NCBI GenBank assembly: GCA_020634755.1
Contig: JACKBC010000021.1
Location: 47,448-111,447 of the forward strand
Origin: Caldilineaceae bacterium
GTDB lineage: Bacteria; Chloroflexota; Anaerolineae; Caldilineales; Caldilineaceae
Direction: 5' to 3'
DNA length: 64,000 nucleotides
Part shown: positions 26,769 through 34,196 of the stretch, piece by piece
Layout: each line of letters opens with the position of its first letter
Numbering within the stretch: position 1 is the first letter of the stretch
The notes under the pieces: generated by a model
Told to the model about the DNA's origin: nothing
Database searches by the model: none
The model's input: the letters and a program-made list of their open reading frames with translations, nothing else
Translations under genes and position numbers: made by a program

Positions 26769-26854
26769 AAGCCTGCGTCTGCTAGCGGAAGCCTGCTCAA
26801 GCAGGCTGTTTCTAGAGTGCGCTTTCGCGTACTTTGGCTGCCAGGCGCCGGTTT
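26769..26854 (+). repeat. Repeat family B copy 2
   Basis: aagcctgcgtctgctagcgg, an inner gcctgctcaagcaggc hairpin, gagtgcgctttcgcgtact, ending ggcgccggttt. Confidence 0.75.
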
Positions 26855-26871
26855 ATGAATACCGAACCAAT

Positions 26872-26970
26872 TTATTAACTCACGTTACGCAGCGACGGCC
26901 AGTCTGCGAGAGAGAAACAAGAACGTCGGCGAGCCGACTTTCCGCCAGGCTTGCGTAACATAAGTTATTA
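26872..26970. repeat. Repeat family C copy 1
   Basis: Outer arms ttacgcagcg and ttgcgtaa; inner palindrome gaacgtcggcgagccgacttt. It matches 29244-29340, but the inner palindrome is in the opposite orientation there. Confidence 0.7.
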
Positions 26971-27036
26971 ATGTTCTTCAATCGGTGCTTATTCTGCACC
27001 GTATTGGAATTGCCGCAGGCAAGATAGGAGATAGGT

Positions 27037-27483
27037 ATGGCAGCGTATCAAAAAACAGAGAAAGCAATTGCGCAATTAAGCCCAGAGCAATATTATGTGA
27101 CGCAGCAGAGCGGCACCGAACGCCCGGGCACCGGTGCATATTTGTATAACAAGCAGCCGGGCATTTATGTGGATGTAGTTTCTGGCGAACCGCTCTTTGC
27201 GTCTGCGGACAAATATGAAAGCGGCTGCGGTTGGCCCAGCTTTACCAAGCCGATTGTGTCGACGAATGTCAAAGAGTTGCGCGATGCTTCGCACGGCATG
27301 ATCCGCACCGAGGTGCGCTCGGCCCACGGTGACAGCCACCTGGGCCATGTCTTTCCCGATGGCCCGCGTGACCGAGGCGGTTTGCGATATTGCATTAATT
27401 CGGCTTCGCTGCGTTTTGTCCACCGCGATGATATGGAAGCTGAAGGATATGGTGAATATTTGGATCAAGTCGAGGAGATTTAA
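27037..27483 (+). CDS. msrB: Peptide-methionine (R)-S-oxide reductase MsrB, zinc-less form
   Basis: 148 residues; ATG at 27037 with GGAG upstream. The family core is present: KYESGCGWPSF with the recycling cysteine, DSHLGHVFPDGP, and the catalytic cysteine in RYCINSASLRF. The structural zinc CxxC pairs are missing: GIYVDVVSGEPLF has D and S where zinc-bound forms have cysteines. It reduces methionine R-sulfoxide in the cytoplasm. The gene stands directly before peptide array 2, but a strong terminator separates them. Confidence 0.95.
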   Translation: MAAYQKTEKAIAQLSPEQYYVTQQSGTERPGTGAYLYNKQPGIYVDVVSGEPLFASADKYESGCGWPSFTKPIVSTNVKELRDASHGMIRTEVRSAHGDSHLGHVFPDGPRDRGGLRYCINSASLRFVHRDDMEAEGYGEYLDQVEEI

Positions 27484-27616
27484 CCCGTATCCGCATTGAG
27501 TGCTTCACAACATTGACATTTCAAAACATTGAGCCTTCAATGGCAAAAACGCTAATCAGTAGATTGCAACGGTAAGACATAGGGCTGGATTCCCCAATCG
27601 AGATCGATGCCTGAAT

Positions 27617-27639
27617 CGCCAACACCGTTGCGGTGTACT
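27617..27639 (+). repeat. Repeat family E copy
   Basis: cgccaacaccgttgcggtgtact; the reverse copy is at 20739-20761. Confidence 0.6.
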
Positions 27640-27662
27640 GGTATTTGAATTCCACTTTATAC

Positions 27663-27697
27663 AACTGGGCAACCCAAACGGGTTGCCCAGTTTTTTT
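27663..27697 (+). terminator. Strong intrinsic terminator between msrB and peptide array 2
   Basis: A perfect 13-bp stem (AACTGGGCAACCC with its complement) with a 4-nt loop, followed by TTTTTTT. It isolates the array from msrB transcription. Confidence 0.93.
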
Positions 27698-27894
27698 GTT
27701 ACGGTGAAATTGTCCCAATGCGCCTCGAGTAAAAATCGCCTGATGAGCCATAAGTGCTTGTTTTGGCGCCACGCGGATGCAGCGTAAATCAGGTGGTTCA
27801 ACCACCTGAGATCCCGAAGACTGACTTCTGCTTTCTATCAAAAGATACTCAAAATTTCAGGAAAATTGGCCAAAGCATTAGAAAGCAGGCCTAC

Positions 27895-27925
27895 ATTTCG
27901 GCGTTGCGGCACGGTACAATTAGGC
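27895..27925 (+). promoter_or_regulatory. Candidate promoter of peptide array 2
   Basis: GCACGGTACAATTAGG with a possible -10 TACAAT, about 105 nt before the first ATG. It is conserved before array 1; the -35 is not clear. Confidence 0.4.
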
Positions 27926-28021
27926 CACAGCAGTCAACAAAAAGAAAGAGTCACAAACGTCACACTCGCTCTGCTGCACAACGAAATTCTCTCAATTCTC
28001 ACAAACGAAAGGAACTTTATC

Positions 28022-28174
28022 ATGTTGAACAAGAACGATTTCGCCCTGGAACAGCTGGAAGAACGTCTGGAAATGTTTTGCCTCTACCTGCCCTACGTCG
28101 GCACCTGCTACAAGAAAATCTGGTTCGTCACTGTGGCCTATCCTTGCCTCAAGTATCGCCGCATCTGCTTCTAA
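28022..28174 (+). CDS. Cys-rich precursor-like peptide, array 2 copy 1
   Basis: 50 residues, ATG at 28022 behind AAAGGAAC. Leader MLNKNDFALEQLEERLEM, then the core with Cys20, Cys29, Cys42 and Cys49, LYLPY, KKIWFVTV and ending LKYRRICF. Basic residues 31, 32, 44, 46 and 47 make the core cationic. No double-glycine is present at the leader end. The nearest candidate maturation gene is the PqqD-like/M50 protease 1.2 kb downstream on the same strand. Confidence 0.86.
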   Translation: MLNKNDFALEQLEERLEMFCLYLPYVGTCYKKIWFVTVAYPCLKYRRICF

Positions 28175-28235
28175 TCTGAACTGAATCAAACCATCGTCAA
28201 ACAATTATCAAATCACAATTGAAAGGAACTTTATC

Positions 28236-28388
28236 ATGTTGCACAAGAACGATTTCGCCCTGGAACAGCTGGAAGAACGCCTGGAAATGTTTTGCATCTA
28301 CCTGCCCTATGTCGGCACCTGCTACAAGAAAATCTGGTTTGTTACTGTGGCCTATCCTTGCCTCAAGTATCGCCGCATCTGCTTCTAA
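28236..28388 (+). CDS. Cys-rich precursor-like peptide, array 2 copy 2
   Basis: 50 residues, ATG at 28236. His3 in place of Asn3 and Ile21 in place of Leu21; otherwise as the first copy of this array. It is exactly 214 nt from both neighbours, with its own GGAAC ribosome site. Confidence 0.86.
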   Translation: MLHKNDFALEQLEERLEMFCIYLPYVGTCYKKIWFVTVAYPCLKYRRICF

Positions 28389-28449
28389 TCTGAACTGAAT
28401 CAAACAACCGTCAAACAATAATCAAAGTACAATCGAAAGGAACTCTATT

Positions 28450-28602
28450 ATGTTGAACAAGAATGATTTCGCCCTGGAACAGCTGGAAGAACGCCTGGAA
28501 ATGTTTTGTCTCTACCTGCCCTACGTCGGCACCTGCTACAAGAAAATCTGGTTCGTCACTGTGGCCTATCCTTGCATCAAGTATCGCCGCATCTGCTTCT
28601 AA
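28450..28602 (+). CDS. Cys-rich precursor-like peptide, array 2 copy 3 (last)
   Basis: 50 residues, ATG at 28450. Differs from the first copy only by Ile43 for Leu43. It is followed after 33 nt by the terminator shared with array 1. Confidence 0.86.
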   Translation: MLNKNDFALEQLEERLEMFCLYLPYVGTCYKKIWFVTVAYPCIKYRRICF

Positions 28603-28635
28603 TGCCCACGACACAACTGAATAACACCCGCAAAA

Positions 28636-28670
28636 GGGGGAGGCCGCCACAAGCGACTCCTCCCTTTTTT
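28636..28670 (+). terminator. Intrinsic terminator of the right peptide array
   Basis: GGGAGG/CCTCCC stem with inner CGC/GCG, then TTTTTT. It is the counterpart of 12954-12990. Confidence 0.9.
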
Positions 28671-29158
28671 ATTGGGACGTAATCTGGGCAATCCACATGC
28701 GTCACATTGCCCAGCACCATAGCGACAAAACAGCCTTCCGGGCCGGCAGTCCATTACACATGGTGCGCTGCCAAGGTCTATACGTATCCATCATTCAAGC
28801 AGCCATGATACCCATCTTCCCAGTCGCTTTGGCGAACTTCTCCACACTCTATCCTCTTTCGCTCATTTTTATAGAAATTTCGTCCGTCTTGTTAGAAAAG
28901 AACCCTCGTTTATGAGCGGCAAAACAACTATACTCAGTACAGACATCTAGCAACCGCACAGCGTGACTCGGGTCTCACAGGCGCAGCCACAGCAAGTGCC
29001 AATCAGCTTAATAGGGCCAAATCGATCGGCGATGATTTCCACGTTCCGCCCATTGCATGCCGGAGCCCAACGCAGACTCTACCGCAGACCCGTTGTCGCC
29101 ATCTGAACGGCGATGATTCTCTTGTTCCGCCCATCTTGTGCGGTTGCTAGATTGATCA

Positions 29159-29196
29159 CAACTTACGCAGCGCCGCTGGATTGCCAAGCGCAATAT
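29159..29196 (+). repeat. Repeat family D copy
   Basis: acttacgcagcgccgctgga then ttgccaagcgcaata; compare 14040-14075. Confidence 0.5.
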
Positions 29197-29243
29197 ACAT
29201 TGCTAGCTAAACAGTTTTTACTCGAGGTTTGGGTAAGTTTTAT

Positions 29244-29340
29244 AAATAACTCACGTTACGCAGCGATAAACAGTCTGCTAGAGCGAAGCAGGAAAGTCGG
29301 CTCGCCGACGTTCCTCTAGGCCTGCGTCACATAAATAATA
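29244..29340. repeat. Repeat family C copy 2
   Basis: Same outer arms as 26872-26970, but the inner palindrome (aaagtcggctcgccgacgttc) is the exact reverse complement of the inner part there. Confidence 0.7.
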
Positions 29341-29377
29341 ATTTTGCCATGCAGAACGAATGCTTAAGGAGTATCTC

Positions 29378-30718
29378 ATGTCTACCACAGCCAGCGCCAC
29401 AATGGCCACAGCGCCTACCAGTCCCCTGCAACTACAACCGGGTTTAGAAATCGTTGCCTTTGACAGCAGCTCACAGGAAAAGCAATTTCGCGTGGAATCG
29501 CCCGATGGCCGCCACTTTCAGATCAACGAGCGCTTTTATCATTTGCTGGACCTGTTGCACACGCCAACCACCATGTCAGAGTTGGCCGTCAGCTTTCAGC
29601 AACGCACCGGTCAGCAGATTCCACCTGAACAGCTAAGCGCACTTTGCGCGCAGCTCATTGAAAAAGGCATTGTCATTATTGAAGGTCAATCTACCCAGCC
29701 TGCGTCACCAAGTACGCCCAAAGCCTATTTGGGCATGCATTTCCGCCGCACCATCTTGAGTGCTGAACGGTTGGCGCCCCTGGCCGGTATCTTTAGCGGC
29801 TTCTTCCGCTGGCGTGTAGCTGTGCCGCTCATTACCGTGATTGTGCTGGCCCACATCTTGGCCTTCCGCGAGTTGAGCATGCAGCCGGAGCTCAATTTGG
29901 CTCAATTTGCCGGACCGCTGCTGGCCTTTTTCATGCTGTTTAGCATTGCGCTGCACGAGCTGGGGCATGTGGCGGCATGCCGGCGCTGGCATTGTCCGCA
30001 TGGGCCGTTGGGCTTTGGCCTCTATTTTGCCATGCCCATCTTTTATGTAGACGTGACCCAGGCCTGGCGCCTAACCCGTCGCCAGCGCGCCGCCGTGGAT
30101 ATCGGTGGCGTCTATCTGCAAATGCTCTGCGTGCCGCTGGCGCTGCTGCTCTACTGGTGGACGGGAAATCTCACGTTTCTGATGGTTATTCTGGCCATCG
30201 ATGCGGTGGTCTTCTACAACTTTGAGCCCTGGATGAAAATGGATGGCTATTGGTTGCTGTCCGATCTGACTGGTGTGCCCAATCTGCACAGCCGCACCCA
30301 GGCCGCATTGCTACAGGCATTCCATCAGCTTTGGCAAAGCGTAACGATGCAGAAGCGCGCGCCGCAGCCCTCGCCCTTTGCCCAGTGGCCCAACTGGGTG
30401 CGCCGAGTCATTTGGGGATATGTGGCTCTCTCCGCAATTATCTGGCCGCTCTTTATGATTGCCTGGCTACCTGCCATGTGGGAAGCCATGACTACCTATC
30501 CGGCGCTGCTGCAAACTGCCGCCGTTGAACTGGTCACAGCTTTGAGCCAGGGCAATATGGCCGGCGCTGCGGGCCAACTGGGCGCCCTTTTTATGCCGAC
30601 GCTCCTTGTGTTCGGTCTGAGCTTCGAGGTAAAGCGGCTTGGGGGGCGCTTGTGGTCAGCGCTCCAAAAGCGGCGCCTGCCCGCTTATGCAAATCGAACC
30701 GCCGCCGCTGTCTCATAA
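29378..30718 (+). CDS. PqqD-like/M50 membrane metallopeptidase, candidate precursor-peptide protease
   Basis: 446 residues; ATG at 29378 with AAGGAG 7 nt upstream. Residues 20-102 look like a PqqD-type winged-helix domain (FQINERFYHLLDLL, TMSELAVSF), the fold that binds leader peptides in RiPP systems. A polytopic membrane part follows, with the zinc motif HELGH at 193-197 and the third-ligand region NFEPWMKMDGYW at 281-292. This architecture is that of M50-type 'peptide zinc metalloprotease' proteins found beside exported peptides, such as YydH. It is therefore the best candidate to recognise and cut the leader of the 50-residue peptides at the membrane. It is the first gene of the run that continues with the thioredoxin and the exporter, 0.8 kb after array 2. 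Confidence 0.87.
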   Translation: MSTTASATMATAPTSPLQLQPGLEIVAFDSSSQEKQFRVESPDGRHFQINERFYHLLDLLHTPTTMSELAVSFQQRTGQQIPPEQLSALCAQLIEKGIVIIEGQSTQPASPSTPKAYLGMHFRRTILSAERLAPLAGIFSGFFRWRVAVPLITVIVLAHILAFRELSMQPELNLAQFAGPLLAFFMLFSIALHELGHVAACRRWHCPHGPLGFGLYFAMPIFYVDVTQAWRLTRRQRAAVDIGGVYLQMLCVPLALLLYWWTGNLTFLMVILAIDAVVFYNFEPWMKMDGYWLLSDLTGVPNLHSRTQAALLQAFHQLWQSVTMQKRAPQPSPFAQWPNWVRRVIWGYVALSAIIWPLFMIAWLPAMWEAMTTYPALLQTAAVELVTALSQGNMAGAAGQLGALFMPTLLVFGLSFEVKRLGGRLWSALQKRRLPAYANRTAAAVS

Positions 30719-30791
30719 ATCGCCCAATTCCTATATATATATGTCAATCTATTTGCTGCTGCCATACTTTCATAGAAAAGGCGGCCATTCT

Positions 30792-30848
30792 GATAGAAAT
30801 TTTCGTGGATTTGGCTTCTGGCATCAACTACAATAAACACATCAAAGT
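30792..30848 (+). promoter_or_regulatory. Promoter-like block 1 (before the thioredoxin gene)
   Basis: GATAGAA, GTGGATTTGGCTTCTGG, ATC, CTACAAT and ACATCAAAG in that order. It aligns with 34096-34153 before the HlyD gene over its whole length. TACAAT may be the -10. It ends 81 nt before the start codon. Confidence 0.55.
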
Positions 30849-30861
30849 AAATGCACCTCCT

Positions 30862-30899
30862 CACCCCACCTGGCCTCTCCCCCGATGCCAGATGGGGTG
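30862..30899 (+). other. Short hairpin in the leader of the thioredoxin gene
   Basis: CACCCCACCTGGC faces GCCAGATGGGGTG, ending 30 nt before the start codon. It could modulate translation; there is no T run. Confidence 0.45.
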
Positions 30900-30929
30900 A
30901 ATCAATAGAACGCAAAAGGAAAACCGATC

Positions 30930-31634
30930 ATGTTAAACCGCAATATTGATCACGAACTTGCCTCAGCACAAACGAATAGCTCTTCTGCATCCCCCTTATT
31001 GGCGCAGGTTGGCGCGCTGAATGGACTGACGCCGCCCGTATTGCGCTCGAATTTTTCGGCCCATACCGCACCGAGCAGCGGCTCTATGTGGCGCCGTGGT
31101 CTGCGCCGACTATCGATTGGCGTGTTGGCATTGTTGACGGCGGCCATTGTCTATCTGTTGCTGGTCAACCTGGTTTGGACCGGGCTGCCCACCGGGGCAG
31201 CTGCACCCCAATTTGCCGGAACGGCCCTGGATGGCAGCCAAGTGGACCTGGCGCAACAGCAAGGCCAGCCGGTCATGCTCACCTTCTGGTCGCCAGATTG
31301 CTTTGCCTGCCGCAAAGAGTTGCCCGCCCTGCAAGCGCTGGCCAATGACCCCAACGCCAATATGCAGCTCATCACCGTGGTCAGCCGCGTGGATGCCCAA
31401 GAAGTGGCTCAGTTTGTTGCTGAAAAAGAACTGAACTTTACAATTCTCGTCGACCCCAGCGGCAACATTGCCGAACAATATGAAGTCAGCGGCATCCCCT
31501 TTACCTATTTCATTGACCAAAATGGCCGGATTGACCAATCCGTCATGGGCGCCGGCGCCGAGGGTGAACTGCAAAGCAATCTGTTTGCCTGGCTGCAAAG
31601 CTGCCAGATCGGCGAAGTGTGCAGCGCTGAGTAG
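30930..31634 (+). CDS. Membrane-anchored TlpA/ResA-like thioredoxin
   Basis: 234 residues; ATG at 30930 behind AAAGGAA. A cytoplasmic N-terminus of about 58 residues rich in Ser/Ala, one membrane helix (about 61-82) and an extracytoplasmic TlpA-like thioredoxin fold. The redox motif is Cys124-Phe-Ala-Cys127 in FWSPDCFACRKELP, with the cis-Pro in GIPFTYFIDQNG. Two more cysteines near the end (SCQIGEVC) are unusual. Family members reduce or reshuffle disulfides outside the membrane. Beside an exporter and four-cysteine peptides, a role in forming or correcting the peptide disulfides is a reasonable inference. Confidence 0.88.
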   Translation: MLNRNIDHELASAQTNSSSASPLLAQVGALNGLTPPVLRSNFSAHTAPSSGSMWRRGLRRLSIGVLALLTAAIVYLLLVNLVWTGLPTGAAAPQFAGTALDGSQVDLAQQQGQPVMLTFWSPDCFACRKELPALQALANDPNANMQLITVVSRVDAQEVAQFVAEKELNFTILVDPSGNIAEQYEVSGIPFTYFIDQNGRIDQSVMGAGAEGELQSNLFAWLQSCQIGEVCSAE

Positions 31635-31820
31635 TGAATCACGTGCGCCCTGTCCAGCTGAGAGCGGAGTGTGCGTTGCACGGCATCTACTACATTCAAA
31701 CCTGTAGTCGAGATGTATGCTGTGCATCCCACTTGAAAATGATGGCTCTGTACTGCGCACAACCACCATTATACAAGTCGTAAAAACTAGTTATCCAACT
31801 TTCTACCGAGAGACCCAACC

Positions 31821-32651
31821 ATGAACATGCCATTCATCAGCCGCCGCGCTCAGCCAGCGTCAATTACAAATTTCCAGCTACCGGCTACCAGCTCTCATCC
31901 GGTTGCGCAAGCGCCGAGCCAGGCGGCGGTACATAGCGCCCGACCGGCTGCGTCATCCGCTCATCGCCAGGCCGTCATCGAAATCGGCCAAATGACCAAA
32001 ACTTATCAGATGGGCGAAAATCAGATTCATGCGCTGCGCGGCGTCTCGCTCACCATTCACAGCGGTGAATATGTGGCCATCATCGGCGCCAGTGGTTCCG
32101 GCAAAAGCACGCTGATGAACATGATCGGGCTGCTCGACCGCCCGTCCAGCGGCGCATATTATTTGCAGGGCGTGGAAGTCAGCGGCATGGACAAGAGTCA
32201 GCTGGCCACGCTGCGCAACCGGCAGATCGGCTTTGTCTTTCAGCGTTTTCATCTGCTGCCGCGCACGCCGGCTCAGCGCCAGGTGGAGCTGCCGCTCTTC
32301 TACGCCGGTCTTTCGAATAGCGAAGCATCGCAGCGAGCCAAAGAGGCCCTCACCCGCGTTGGCCTGGGCGAACGAGCCAGCCACCGCCCCGATGAGCTGT
32401 CCGGCGGCCAACAGCAGCGCGTGGCCATTGCTCGTGCGCTGGTCACTCGCCCCAGCCTGCTGCTGGCTGATGAGCCCACCGGCGCCCTCGACTCTAAAAC
32501 CGGCGAAGATGTGCTGCATCTCTTCAAAGAATTGCACCAGCAGGGCATGACGCTTGTGGTCGTCACCCACGACATGAATGTAGCCAAACGCGCCGACCGC
32601 ATCATCATGCTGAGCGATGGGCTGATCGTCAAAGACGAAAAACGCCGCTAA
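31821..32651 (+). CDS. MacB/LolD-type ABC transporter ATP-binding protein
   Basis: 276 residues; ATG at 31821 behind GAGAGA. Walker A GASGSGKST (89-97), Q-loop Gln in FVFQR, signature LSGGQQQR (193-200), Walker B LLLADE (213-218) and the H-loop TH in VVVTHDMN. The closest group is MacB/LolD. The first ~50 residues are an Ala/Pro/Ser-rich tail not usual in this family. It pairs with the permease 108 nt downstream and with the adaptor. It would energise export of a peptide or small molecule from the cell. Confidence 0.92.
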   Translation: MNMPFISRRAQPASITNFQLPATSSHPVAQAPSQAAVHSARPAASSAHRQAVIEIGQMTKTYQMGENQIHALRGVSLTIHSGEYVAIIGASGSGKSTLMNMIGLLDRPSSGAYYLQGVEVSGMDKSQLATLRNRQIGFVFQRFHLLPRTPAQRQVELPLFYAGLSNSEASQRAKEALTRVGLGERASHRPDELSGGQQQRVAIARALVTRPSLLLADEPTGALDSKTGEDVLHLFKELHQQGMTLVVVTHDMNVAKRADRIIMLSDGLIVKDEKRR

Positions 32652-32659
32652 ATGTGGAC

Positions 32660-32745
32660 TGGGGCTCAGGGACTGGGGTCGTGACCTCGCCCCCAACCCC
32701 TAATCCCTAATCCTTGATCCTTGATCCTTAATCCCTTTAATTCTG
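32660..32745. repeat. Short tandem direct repeats between the ATPase and permease genes
   Basis: Variants of aatccctaatccttgatcc and an opposed ggactggggctcagggactgggg. It resembles the other low-complexity spacers at 38.6 and 57.9 kb. Confidence 0.5.
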
Positions 32746-32759
32746 CAGGAGGATTTCCC

Positions 32760-33983
32760 ATGAAAGCGCTTCGATATTCTAATGTAGCCTGGGAAAGTAT
32801 TATGGCCAACAAAATGCGTTCGTTGCTCACCATGTTGGGGCTGATCATCGGCGTGGCCTCTGTGTTGACGACCGTAGGTATTGGCCGCGGCGCTGCCCTT
32901 GGCGTCACCAAAGAGATTGAGGGACAGGGCATCAACACGCTGGTGATTACGCCCAAAACAGAAAATGTGGGTGATAGCAGCACGCTGACCGCCGGCGATG
33001 CTGCGGCGCTGGCCGACCCTCGCATACATCCGGAAATTCACGCCGTGGCCCCCACGAATTCTACCTTTATGCGTGTGGCCAACGGCAACCAGGCCATTGA
33101 AAGCCAGGTGACCGGCGCCACCGCTACCTATGCCGACATCAAAAATCTCAAAGTGGAGCGCGGCCGCTTTTTCAACGCCGTCGAGGAATCCTCCCAGCAG
33201 CGCGTCGTTGTGCTCTCATCGCTGGCCGCCCATGATCTCTTTAAGAATGCCGACCCGCTGGGCCAGAGCATCCGCATTAACAATGAGCCCTTTACCGTGG
33301 TGGGTATCCTAAAAAAGAGCAGCGGCGACGACAGTGAAGCCTACTTCCGCCCCATCTACACACCGCTGGAGGTAGCGCAAAACCGGCTGATCAATACGCC
33401 CCGCTATCGGGGAGACTTTGTGGTTTCGGAAATCACCATTCAGGTAACCGACCGCGAACTCATTAGCTATGCCGAAAGCCAAGTGGAACAGACATTGCGA
33501 TTGCGCCACGATTTAAACGTGAATGATAAGAATGATTTTCACATTCTCAACCAGGCGCGCTTGTTGGAAATCGCCGGCAATATTGCCAACATGATGACGG
33601 CCCTGTTGGGCAGCATCGGCACGGTCAGCCTGCTGGTGGGCGGCATCGGCATTATGAACATTATGCTCGTCTCCGTCACCGAGCGCACCAGTGAAATCGG
33701 TCTGCGCAAAGCGCTGGGTGCTCAGGATAGCGACATTTTGCTGCAATTTCTCATCGAAGCGCTGGTGCTCTGCGCCCTGGGCAGCCTCATCGGCATTATA
33801 CTCAGCTATAGCGTCAGCGCGCTGCTCAACGGCATTCCCGACTTTCCGTTTGATATTATTTTGGAATATTGGTCGCTGCTGCTGGCGCTGGCCGTCGGAT
33901 TGTTTAGCGGCTTTGTCTTCGGGCTTTACCCCGCCATCCGCGCCACCCGGCTGGACCCCATTGATGCCTTGCGCTATGAATAG
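32760..33983 (+). CDS. MacB-type ABC transporter permease
   Basis: 407 residues; ATG at 32760 with AGGAGG 7 nt upstream (an earlier in-frame start lies in repeat sequence). N-terminal membrane helix (MRSLLTMLGLIIGVASVLT), a large external MacB_PCD-type domain (about 45-280; VTGATATYADIKNL, GRFF, QRVVVLSSLAAHDLF, DPLGQSIRINNEPFTVVGIL) and three C-terminal FtsX-like helices (VGGIGIMNIMLVSVTERTSEIGLRKALGA). This mechanotransmission permease acts with the ATPase before it and the adaptor after it. Known relatives export peptides, toxins or antibiotics. Confidence 0.93.
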   Translation: MKALRYSNVAWESIMANKMRSLLTMLGLIIGVASVLTTVGIGRGAALGVTKEIEGQGINTLVITPKTENVGDSSTLTAGDAAALADPRIHPEIHAVAPTNSTFMRVANGNQAIESQVTGATATYADIKNLKVERGRFFNAVEESSQQRVVVLSSLAAHDLFKNADPLGQSIRINNEPFTVVGILKKSSGDDSEAYFRPIYTPLEVAQNRLINTPRYRGDFVVSEITIQVTDRELISYAESQVEQTLRLRHDLNVNDKNDFHILNQARLLEIAGNIANMMTALLGSIGTVSLLVGGIGIMNIMLVSVTERTSEIGLRKALGAQDSDILLQFLIEALVLCALGSLIGIILSYSVSALLNGIPDFPFDIILEYWSLLLALAVGLFSGFVFGLYPAIRATRLDPIDALRYE

Positions 33984-34005
33984 AGATGGATGACAAGAAT
34001 ACACG

Positions 34006-34060
34006 ATGACAAGAATACACGATGACTGAGCTTGTCGAAGTCATCGTGTATTCTTGTCAT
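34006..34060. repeat. Palindrome with TGAGCTTGTCGAA core
   Basis: Perfect 21-nt arms (ATGACAAGAATACACGATGAC) around the core, followed by TTTTT. An extra copy of the left arm precedes it. Because it lies 22 nt past the permease stop it may also act as a terminator. Confidence 0.8.
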
Positions 34061-34095
34061 TTTTACCCACATTTGACAGAAAAATCTGCCGGCTT

Positions 34096-34153
34096 GATAG
34101 AATCGCTGGCGGATTTTTCCTTTGGAATCCGCTATTATGAAGACATCAAAAGT
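34096..34153 (+). promoter_or_regulatory. Promoter-like block 2 (before the HlyD-type adaptor gene)
   Basis: GATAGAA, GGCGGATTTTTCCTTTGG, ATCC, GCTATTAT and ACATCAAAAGT. Same order and spacing as 30792-30848. TATTAT may be the -10. Confidence 0.55.
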
Positions 34154-34196
34154 GTTGCACCAATGTTAACCTGAGCTTGTATAAAGGAATTCAACC

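Larger units (their letters stand above)
26701..27036. other. Gene-free spacer with repeat families B and C
   Basis: No ORF is supported. The ribosome site of msrB is at its end (TAGGAGATAGGT). Confidence 0.6.
27823..28690 (+). repeat. Right arm of the large inverted repeat (peptide array 2)
   Basis: Matches the minus strand of 12941-14015. It includes a ~195-nt leader region, three 214-bp peptide units and the shared terminator. It has one unit fewer than the left arm. Confidence 0.85.
28603..29377. other. Gene-free spacer (about 700 nt after the terminator)
   Basis: It contains a loose direct repeat (cggcgatgatt..ttccgccca near 29028 and 29108), a family-D copy (29159-29196) and a family-C copy. 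A short open frame at 28697-28915 has no ribosome site and no resemblance to known proteins; I do not call it. Confidence 0.5.

Noticed and set aside
16799..27483. msrA and msrB as dedicated parts of the peptide system
   Set aside because: They lie between the arrays, but each has its own terminator and both are common housekeeping genes; the peptide core has no conserved methionine after residue 18.
12941..28690. Inverted arrays as ends of a composite transposon
   Set aside because: No transposase, no target duplication and no terminal motif typical of insertion sequences was seen.
28697..28915. 72-residue open frame after array 2
   Set aside because: No ribosome site, no resemblance to known proteins, lies among repeat fragments.
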